A DNA stretch of 12,073 nucleotides from Lachnospiraceae bacterium UBA7110 (GTDB lineage Bacteria > Bacillota > Clostridia > Lachnospirales > Lachnospiraceae): the NCBI GenBank assembly GCA_002492295.1, contig DKYC01000104.1, positions 1 through 12,073 of the forward strand. Reading direction: 5' to 3'. Position numbers and translations under genes: made by a program. Below the pieces are notes generated by a model. It was not told the origin of the DNA. It saw nothing but the letters and a program-made list of their open reading frames with translations, and did not search any database. Shown piece after piece: positions 5,883 through 12,073 of this stretch (position 1 is its first letter; every line of letters begins with the position of its first letter).

Positions 5883-7964
5883 ATGTTTGGTAAGATAAAG
5901 GGCATTTTACAGCAAAAACTATATCAGAAATGCAAGGCAGAATACGATAACGCGCTGCGTTATCAGACGGATCCGTATCTTTTGTGGATTAAGGAGAATG
6001 AAGCGGCAAATCAGAGGAAGGAGATATCATATCCTTCTCTTGGCATTGTTTTTATGGAGCATTGCGGGGAAAACTTTTCGATTTCAGGGTTCAATGAGGA
6101 GTTTTTGCTTTTTGTGTCGCAAAACGGGAGACTTGCTGGCAGTGCCCTTGCGGAGATTAAGCATTATTTTGACACACATAAGGGTGTGAACGTTGTGTAT
6201 GCGGATGAGGATGTGTGGCAGCTTTGTGACAGTGACAGTGCCAAGGATACGGATAACGGGGACGTGCATCGCATTTTTCCGTGGACAAAGCCGATGTGGT
6301 CGCCGGACACGCTGTTTTCCTTTTTTTACTTTGGCAGTATCTTTGCCATAAGACGGGCGGCGTTTTCGGACCTGGAATGGCTTGGGGATGATGATTACAG
6401 GAAAAACATTTATGATTTTGCACTGAAGGCGACGGAGGACGGCAGACGTGTGGGGCATATCGAAAAGGTGCTGTTTCATGCGTACCGCAGGGGGGAGAGC
6501 CGTGCGGCAATGGAACAGGAGCTGCTGCACAGTATGGATTTTATCGGTGCGGGCAGCAGTTATGATGACATCCGGGAGGCGGCGATGGCGCGGCGCGGTC
6601 TGAAGGGCATCCAGGTTCCGGACGAAAAAACGGGAATTTCCTATCCGGTATACCAGTTTGACGAGGAGCCGCTTGTCAGCATTATTATTCCCTCGAAGGA
6701 CAACGAGGATGCGCTAAAGCAGTGTATCCGTTCGATTTATGCGCATACGGCGTACAAAAACTTTGAAATTATCGTGGTGGACAACGGCAGTACGGCGCGG
6801 GTGCGCATCGGACTTGAGAATTTTAAGAGGGAATGTCCGTTTACTTACTTATATCTTCCGATGGATTTTAATTTTTCACATATGTGCAATGCCGGTGTTC
6901 GGGAATCAAGGGGTGAGTATGTCCTTTTGCTTAACGACGATATGGAGGCGGTGGAGGACAGCTGGCTTTTGCGCTTGGCGGGTCAGGCGTCGCTAACGCA
7001 CGTAGGCGCGGTGGGTGCGAAGCTTCTGTATCCGAATACGTCCCTTATTCAGCATGCGGGGATTACGAACACGGTTTCCGGTCCGGGACATAAGCTGAAA
7101 AAGCTTGATGATACGGTTTCCTATTATTACGGAAGAAACCGTTTTATCTATGACATGATTGGTGTGACGGCGGCGTGTCTTATGATACGCAGGGAGCATT
7201 ATCTGGCGCTCGGCGGTCTGTTTGAGGGGCTCGCTGTGGCGTATAATGATGTGGATTTCTGTTTCCGGCTCTGCGAGAGGGGACTTTACAATGTGCAGCG
7301 CAATGACGTTGTGCTCTATCACCATGAGTCGCTCAGCCGCGGGGACGATATGCAGGATGAGAACAAATTAAGGCGTCTGATGGCAGAGAAGAATGTATTA
7401 TATAAGCGGCACAGGCAGTTTTACAGGCAGGATCCGTTTATCGGGACGCTGATGAATGACGGGGAACTGGAGTATGGCTGCCGGTGGCTGGAAGGGTATG
7501 AGCTTGTCAATCTTTCTGATTGTGACGACATGTTACAGGAGGGGAAACGGCTGCCGGATTTTAGCACCATGAACAACGCGATTATGGTCGTGGTGGAAGA
7601 TTGCGGCAAGGAACGGTTTGTGAAAGCTGTAACAAAGAATGGTGCGCGGAAGAAAGCTTATTATCTGATTAAGGGCTGGGCGTATGTGCCGGGCGTGGAC
7701 AATGCGCGTTACCAGTATAAAATACTGTTGGTAAACGGCGAAGGGAGCGTTTGGGAGCTGCCGGTGCAAAAACGGTACCGCAAGGACGTGGCGGCGATTT
7801 TGCCGGATGAGGTGAACGTGGAACTTACGGGCTTTTGCAGTTGGATTTTTGAGGGCACGCTTCCGGCGGGGACATACCGGCTTTGGATGACCGCAAAGGA
7901 CGGGTGTTCCAGGCAGCGGCTGTACCGCGACATGGAGCGGGAGCTGGTGATTGAAGAGGATTAG
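5883..7964 (+). CDS. Family 2 glycosyltransferase with a degenerate N-terminal GT-like domain (first paralogue)
   Basis: A 693-residue predicted membrane-associated glycosyltransferase, probably adding sugar (perhaps rhamnose) to the growing chain. A basic amphipathic start (residues 1-20) precedes a shared PYLLWIKENE segment (31-40). Residues about 53-205 align in order with the rear half of a GT-A domain, but the expected acidic metal-binding motif reads SQNG (79-82). VYADED (105-110), KPMWSPDT (136-143) and VLFHAYRRG (196-204) are retained landmarks. The complete catalytic GT2 domain spans about 264-490: SIIIPSKDN (266-274), VVDNGS (298-303), the metal site LLLNDD (348-353), QHAGI (390-394), the acceptor/base region YNDVDFCFRL (454-463) and HHESLSRG (480-487). 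A beta-rich domain (about 585-691) ends the protein. The AAGGA at 5871-5875 overlaps the previous stop codon, with seven bases to this ATG, so the genes are coupled. Donor and linkage cannot be read from sequence. Confidence 0.87.
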   Translation: MFGKIKGILQQKLYQKCKAEYDNALRYQTDPYLLWIKENEAANQRKEISYPSLGIVFMEHCGENFSISGFNEEFLLFVSQNGRLAGSALAEIKHYFDTHKGVNVVYADEDVWQLCDSDSAKDTDNGDVHRIFPWTKPMWSPDTLFSFFYFGSIFAIRRAAFSDLEWLGDDDYRKNIYDFALKATEDGRRVGHIEKVLFHAYRRGESRAAMEQELLHSMDFIGAGSSYDDIREAAMARRGLKGIQVPDEKTGISYPVYQFDEEPLVSIIIPSKDNEDALKQCIRSIYAHTAYKNFEIIVVDNGSTARVRIGLENFKRECPFTYLYLPMDFNFSHMCNAGVRESRGEYVLLLNDDMEAVEDSWLLRLAGQASLTHVGAVGAKLLYPNTSLIQHAGITNTVSGPGHKLKKLDDTVSYYYGRNRFIYDMIGVTAACLMIRREHYLALGGLFEGLAVAYNDVDFCFRLCERGLYNVQRNDVVLYHHESLSRGDDMQDENKLRRLMAEKNVLYKRHRQFYRQDPFIGTLMNDGELEYGCRWLEGYELVNLSDCDDMLQEGKRLPDFSTMNNAIMVVVEDCGKERFVKAVTKNGARKKAYYLIKGWAYVPGVDNARYQYKILLVNGEGSVWELPVQKRYRKDVAAILPDEVNVELTGFCSWIFEGTLPAGTYRLWMTAKDGCSRQRLYRDMERELVIEED

Positions 7965-7967
7965 CGG

Positions 7968-10037
7968 ATGGATTATCAAAAGGAACTTTTTGCCCAATGC
8001 ACGCCGTATTTACAATGGCAGAAAGAGCGTGGGCCTGTGACAGGCAGTGACGGAAACGATACGGGGAAACCGCTTGACGTGTTTCCCTTTTCTTCGTGTG
8101 AGGACAGCGTAGGGGATATTTTGGGCGGCAGTGCGGACAGGGAGCGGATTTATCTGTTTGTAAACGTGGACGGTGTGCTGCGGGAGGGAGCTTCCGCGCG
8201 GATTGTACGCGTATTTTTAAAATACCGGGATGCGGCAGTCGTGTACGCGGATGAGGATTATTTTGGAACGCTTGAGAAATTGTATCATGTTGAAGAACAA
8301 ATGTTTGACAACGCGGTTTTGGAACCGTTTCGGGAGCCTTCAAACGGTCTTTTTCGGGGAGACGCGTGGTTTAAACCCGATTTTTCGCCGGACACGTTGA
8401 ACGCATTTTTTTATATCGGAAACATTTTTGCCATAAACGGATGCCGCTTGGCAGAAGTGACGGATGCATATGGTATGGATATATCACTCTGCGTGCTTGT
8501 ACAGGAGCTTGCACGCAGGGCGATTACACGGGACGGGAGTTTATGCGCGCAACACCCGCACGGCAAAGGGATGTTTGTGCATATTCCCGAGGTGCTTTAC
8601 ACAAATAACCAACGTGGGCAGGGGGATGCGTCTGACAGGCGGCAGCAGGACGGCGGCGTACAGCATATCGGCGTAAAACAGGCAAATCTTGGGAAGCTGT
8701 CCGTCATTATCCCGTCAAAGGACAATCCCAAACTGCTGAAGCGGTGCGTTGAAACCTTTGCCGCGTCTGCAAAAGACGCTGATTATGAGCTGATTGTCGT
8801 GGATAACGGCAGCACGGACGAAAACCGTACGCGTATCGAAGTCTTTTTGACGGCGTATCATGCAAAGTATCTGTATGAAAAAAAGGAGTTTAACTTTTCC
8901 CAAATGTGCAATCTCGGTGAAAAGGCGGCGGACGGCGATTTCCTTCTGTTTTTAAATGATGACATTGAAGTCGGCAAGGCGCAGCAGGACGGGCAGTGGC
9001 TGCATAAAATGATGCGTTATGCCGCGATGGCGCATGTGGGCGCGGTCGGGATAAAGCTTCATTATCCGGACGGCAATTTGATACAGCATGCAGGAATTAC
9101 CAACATGGGGATTGGTCCGGCGCACAAGCTTGGCGGTATGCCCGACGAGGGTAGCCTCTATCACGGGCATAACCTGGCTGACTGCGATATGCTTGCGGTG
9201 ACAGCGGCATGCATGATGGTTTCCCGTGAAAAATTTGAGCGTGCAGGAGGCTTTGACGAGGGCTTTGCGGTGGCGTATAATGATGTGGAGCTTTGCTTCC
9301 GGCTTTACCGGATGGGATTATATAATGTGCAGGTGAACAGCTTTTTTTTAATCCACCATGAGTCGGTCAGCCGCGGGGCGGATACCGCGCCCGAAAAACA
9401 GGGACGGCTGCTGCAGGAAAAGCGGAGGCTGTATGGAAAACACGCATGGGCTATGTCGCAGGCGGGGGGGATTGACCCGTTTTACAGTCCGAACCTTGTA
9501 CAGTGGGAAAAAGACGCGGCGTATCACGTGAATTATCAGTATCCGTGTGACAGGGTGGCAACATTAAAGCCGCTTACGGGGGAGGCGTATCAGGGGTTTA
9601 GGGCGTTACTCCGCCGGGAAAAATTCCGTCAAAAGCTGACGCGGACAAATGCTTTTATCGCAGGACTTTATCATAAACTGACAGGTGCCGGCCGCCATAT
9701 GTACCATCTTGACAGTATTATGCAGGAGGACGGTATTGTGACTGTTGCAGGCTGGCATGTTCTGCGGCAGTGCGACAATGCAAAGATTGAAAAGACGCTT
9801 TGCCTGTATAACGCAAACGGTGCATATGGGGCAGAGCTGTATCCGAAGCTGCGCGGCGATGTGGAGGCGCTTTTTACAAATGAGGCAGACCGAACAAGGA
9901 ATACGGCGCTTTCGGGCATTTGCCTGAAATTTGACGCCGCACAGCTTCCAAAAGGGAATTATGCCGTGGGGCTTGTTGCAGAATACAGAGGCAGAAGGCA
10001 GCTTGTTTGTCTCCAGGAGCGGTTTGGTTTAAAATGA
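7968..10037 (+). CDS. Family 2 glycosyltransferase with a degenerate N-terminal GT-like domain (second paralogue)
   Basis: A 689-residue paralogue of the preceding enzyme with the same plan. It has PYLQWQKERG near the N-terminus (13-22), and a degenerate GT-A-like region at about 55-212 with NVDG (66-69) in place of the metal motif, VVYADED (91-97), KPDFSPDTL (136-144) and IPEVLYTNNQRG (206-217). The complete GT2 domain is at about 243-470: SVIIPSKDN (245-253), VVDNGSTDE (277-285), FLNDD (328-332), QHAGI (373-377), YNDVELCFRL (437-446) and HHESVSRG (463-470). A C-terminal beta-rich domain follows at about 576-689 (VAGWHV near 593-598, GDVEALF 630-636). Its second acidic residue in the NDV(D/E) motif is Glu441, where both neighbours have Asp. 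It carries an extra stretch between YADED and KPDF and a hydrophilic linker near 219-240. AGAGGA (7955-7960) lies inside the end of the previous gene, seven bases before this ATG, implying coupled translation. Probably works on the same glycan; donor unknown. Confidence 0.87.
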   Translation: MDYQKELFAQCTPYLQWQKERGPVTGSDGNDTGKPLDVFPFSSCEDSVGDILGGSADRERIYLFVNVDGVLREGASARIVRVFLKYRDAAVVYADEDYFGTLEKLYHVEEQMFDNAVLEPFREPSNGLFRGDAWFKPDFSPDTLNAFFYIGNIFAINGCRLAEVTDAYGMDISLCVLVQELARRAITRDGSLCAQHPHGKGMFVHIPEVLYTNNQRGQGDASDRRQQDGGVQHIGVKQANLGKLSVIIPSKDNPKLLKRCVETFAASAKDADYELIVVDNGSTDENRTRIEVFLTAYHAKYLYEKKEFNFSQMCNLGEKAADGDFLLFLNDDIEVGKAQQDGQWLHKMMRYAAMAHVGAVGIKLHYPDGNLIQHAGITNMGIGPAHKLGGMPDEGSLYHGHNLADCDMLAVTAACMMVSREKFERAGGFDEGFAVAYNDVELCFRLYRMGLYNVQVNSFFLIHHESVSRGADTAPEKQGRLLQEKRRLYGKHAWAMSQAGGIDPFYSPNLVQWEKDAAYHVNYQYPCDRVATLKPLTGEAYQGFRALLRREKFRQKLTRTNAFIAGLYHKLTGAGRHMYHLDSIMQEDGIVTVAGWHVLRQCDNAKIEKTLCLYNANGAYGAELYPKLRGDVEALFTNEADRTRNTALSGICLKFDAAQLPKGNYAVGLVAEYRGRRQLVCLQERFGLK
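8487..8520 (+). repeat. Perfect-stem inverted repeat inside the second glycosyltransferase gene
   Basis: CTCTGCGTGC (8487-8496) pairs with GCACGCAGGG (8511-8520) over ten positions, nine Watson-Crick and one G-T wobble, around a 14-base loop. It is intragenic with no T-run after it, so it is not an intrinsic terminator. It could slow translation or mark an RNA processing site, or be chance in GC-rich coding sequence. Confidence 0.35.
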
Positions 10038-10055
10038 AAAGAAGGGAAGAGTACA

Positions 10056-12059
10056 ATGGAAAACGGAAACGAACACATTGATTATAAACAGGCGTACGAG
10101 CAGGAAAAAGCGCGCGCCGCGTCTTTGGCGGGCAGGCTTGCCGACGCGAAAAACGAGGCGGACAGCCTGCAGTTCCAGCTTGACCGCATCAAAAACAATC
10201 CGCTGTGGAAAGCGTCAAAACCGCTGCGCCAGACAATGCACTGGGGGCTGCGCAATTACAGAAGACTTCGCAATCTGGGGGGACCGCGCGGCATTGTAAG
10301 AAAGCTGAAACAGAAAAAAATCGAGGTGCAGGCAAAGAAACTTCACGGTACGGCAAGCTTTCCGACGCCCGGGGAGGCAAAGCGGCAGCGCGAGGAAACC
10401 TTTGCTCGCATGGTAAAAATCAGCATTTTAGTGCCCCTCTATAATACGCCGCAGACTTTTTTAAACGAGATGATAGAATCGGTTCTCGCCCAAACTTATC
10501 AGAACTGGGAACTTTGCCTTGCGGACGGCTCCGACCACGGTCATGATGACGTGGAGGCGCGCTGCAAGGAGTACGCTGAAAGGGACAAGCGTATCCGATA
10601 CAGGCGGCTTGCGAAAAACGAGGGCATTTCAGGAAATACAAACAGGTGTTATGAAATGGCGACAGGCGATTACATCGGACTTTTTGACCATGACGACGTG
10701 CTGCACCCTTCTGTCTTATACGAGTATGTCAAGGTTATCAACGAACAGAATGCGGACTATATTTACTGCGACGAGACAACCTTTAAGGGTGACAGCATTG
10801 ACAATATGATTACGCTGCATTTCAAGCCCGATTTTGCGCCTGACAACCTGCGGGCAAATAATTACATCTGTCATTTCAGTGTGTTTTCGCGGGAGCTTTT
10901 GGAGGGTACGGAGCTGTTTCGCAGCGGCTTTGACGGCAGTCAGGACCATGATATGATCCTGCGCCTGACCGCAAATGCCAAAAACGTGGTACATGTGCCC
11001 AAGCTTCTGTATTACTGGCGTTCCCACAAGGCGAGCGTGGCAAGCGACATCAGTGCGAAGCCTTATGCGATTGCTGCGGCAAAGGGTGCGGTGGCGGCGC
11101 ATCTGCAAAGCTGCGGTTTCCGGAATTTTGAGATAAAGAGCACGCGTGCGTTTGATACGATTTTCGAGATAAAATATGAAATTGCGCACGAGGATAAGAT
11201 TTCGATTTTAATTCCGAATAAAGACCATATTGACGATTTAAGACGCTGCATTGAGTCGATTAAGGAGCGCAGTACTTATGAAAATTACGAGATTATCGTG
11301 ATTGAGAACAACAGTAAGGAACAGGCAGTCTTTGATTATTACAGGACGTTGGAGGGACAAGATAAAATAACGGTAGTTACTTATGAGGGCGATTTTAATT
11401 ATTCCCGCATCAATAACTATGGCGCGGGCTTCGCAACAGGTAAATATCTGCTGTTATTAAATAACGATACGCAGGTTATTACCATGAACTGGCTGGAGGC
11501 AATGCTGATGTACGCCCAGCGCCCCGACGTGGGTGCAGTGGGTGCAAAGCTTTATTACGGTGACCGGACGATACAGCACGCAGGCGTGGTAATCGGCTTG
11601 GGTGCACACCGCACGGCGGGGCATACGCACTATAAAATTAACAGTGACAATCTGGGCTATATGGGTAAGCTCTGTTATGCCCAAAACGTATCGGCAGTTA
11701 CGGGAGCGTGCCTGATGGTGAAAAAGAGCCTGTATGACGCGCTTGGCGGACTGGACGAGCAGTTTCAGATTGCGTTAAACGACGTGGATTTCTGCCTGCG
11801 TCTGCGCGAACAGGGCTATTTAAACGTCTTTACGCCGTTTGCGGAGCTTTATCATTTTGAGTCGGCGTCCCGCGGGAGCGACGTGGCAGACGCGGCAAAG
11901 GCAAGGCGCTATGAGGAGGAATGCGCTCTGTTCAGGGAGCGTTGGAAGACGCTGCTTGAAAAGGGCGACCCGTATTACAACCCGAATTTCTCGCTTGACC
12001 GCAGCGATTATTCACTGCGCGTGGAACCTGAAAACCCGGGGGAAAAAAAGCAAAGATAA
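10056..12059 (+). CDS. Tandem-domain family 2 glycosyltransferase
   Basis: A 667-residue enzyme with two complete GT-A (GT2) domains, so it may add two sugars or two linkages. Residues about 12-46 are predicted coiled coil, followed by the IKNNPLWKASKPLR segment (45-58) and a basic stretch to about 95, features common before GT domains in polysaccharide clusters. The first domain (about 121-325) has ISILVPLYNTP (122-132), the DHDD metal motif (211-214), IYCDET (236-241), KPDFAPDNL (257-265), the catalytic-type QDHD (296-299) and LLYYWRSHK (317-325). The second (about 381-605) has ISILIPNKD (382-390), IENNS (416-420), LLLNND (466-471), QHAGV (507-511), NDVDFCLRL (575-583) and FESASRG (601-607). 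The second domain is close to the single catalytic domain of the two preceding proteins. It lacks their C-terminal beta domain and ends soon after a DPYYNPNFS segment. GGGAAGA upstream gives normal RBS spacing. The product is a chain-building transferase; sugar specificity is unknown. Confidence 0.88.
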   Translation: MENGNEHIDYKQAYEQEKARAASLAGRLADAKNEADSLQFQLDRIKNNPLWKASKPLRQTMHWGLRNYRRLRNLGGPRGIVRKLKQKKIEVQAKKLHGTASFPTPGEAKRQREETFARMVKISILVPLYNTPQTFLNEMIESVLAQTYQNWELCLADGSDHGHDDVEARCKEYAERDKRIRYRRLAKNEGISGNTNRCYEMATGDYIGLFDHDDVLHPSVLYEYVKVINEQNADYIYCDETTFKGDSIDNMITLHFKPDFAPDNLRANNYICHFSVFSRELLEGTELFRSGFDGSQDHDMILRLTANAKNVVHVPKLLYYWRSHKASVASDISAKPYAIAAAKGAVAAHLQSCGFRNFEIKSTRAFDTIFEIKYEIAHEDKISILIPNKDHIDDLRRCIESIKERSTYENYEIIVIENNSKEQAVFDYYRTLEGQDKITVVTYEGDFNYSRINNYGAGFATGKYLLLLNNDTQVITMNWLEAMLMYAQRPDVGAVGAKLYYGDRTIQHAGVVIGLGAHRTAGHTHYKINSDNLGYMGKLCYAQNVSAVTGACLMVKKSLYDALGGLDEQFQIALNDVDFCLRLREQGYLNVFTPFAELYHFESASRGSDVADAAKARRYEEECALFRERWKTLLEKGDPYYNPNFSLDRSDYSLRVEPENPGEKKQR

Positions 12060-12073
12060 TATTGCACATTTCC

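Noticed and set aside
9464..9470. Run of seven G (also T8 runs at 2990-2997 and 9342-9349) as possible phase-variation tracts
   Set aside because: The runs are short, the reading frames are intact through them, and nothing suggests switching; such runs are expected in 12 kb.
1..12073. Mobile elements, CRISPR arrays, tRNA or rRNA genes
   Set aside because: No transposase, integrase, terminal inverted repeats, regularly spaced repeats or RNA gene signatures were seen; virtually all bases are accounted for by the eight genes.

Overview
The window is 12 kb of a single gene cluster for making and exporting a cell-surface polysaccharide. All eight genes lie on the + strand. The largest gap between them is 39 bases, several junctions overlap or have the ribosome binding site (RBS) inside the preceding gene, and I see no promoter or terminator. 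It is therefore the interior of one long operon, cut at both ends. Intermediate GC content, strong AAGGA/GGAG ribosome binding sites, and multidomain family-2 glycosyltransferases of the kind common in gut Clostridia point to a Gram-positive anaerobe, most likely Lachnospiraceae. This assignment is inference; no rRNA or other phylogenetic marker is present.

Layout. (1) Positions 2-1588: dTDP-glucose 4,6-dehydratase (RmlB/RfbB, N-terminus outside the window) and dTDP-4-dehydrorhamnose 3,5-epimerase (RmlC/RfbC), two steps toward dTDP-L-rhamnose. (2) Positions 1585-3750: an ABC-2 type polysaccharide export permease (Wzm-like) and its ATPase (Wzt-like), which carries an extra C-terminal domain of the kind that binds the end of the glycan. 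(3) Positions 3761-5872: a 703-residue protein joining a SAM methyltransferase, a protein-kinase/APH-like fold and a C-terminal beta-rich domain. (4) Positions 5883-12059: three large consecutive glycosyltransferases (693, 689 and 667 residues) related to one another.

How they work together (inference). RmlB/C help supply rhamnose donor. The three glycosyltransferases build a rhamnose-containing chain on a lipid carrier at the inner face of the membrane. The methyltransferase-kinase modifies the chain end. Wzt reads the finished end and Wzm/Wzt exports the chain. A methyltransferase-kinase beside a Wzt with a glycan-binding domain is the logic of the Escherichia coli O8/O9a WbdD system, here in a probable Firmicute and with different sequence detail.

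The most notable points are this WbdD-like candidate terminator, and the first two glycosyltransferases: each has an N-terminal region that aligns with the back half of a GT-A domain but has lost its nucleotide-binding half and its DxD-type motif, while the third enzyme keeps two intact GT-A domains.
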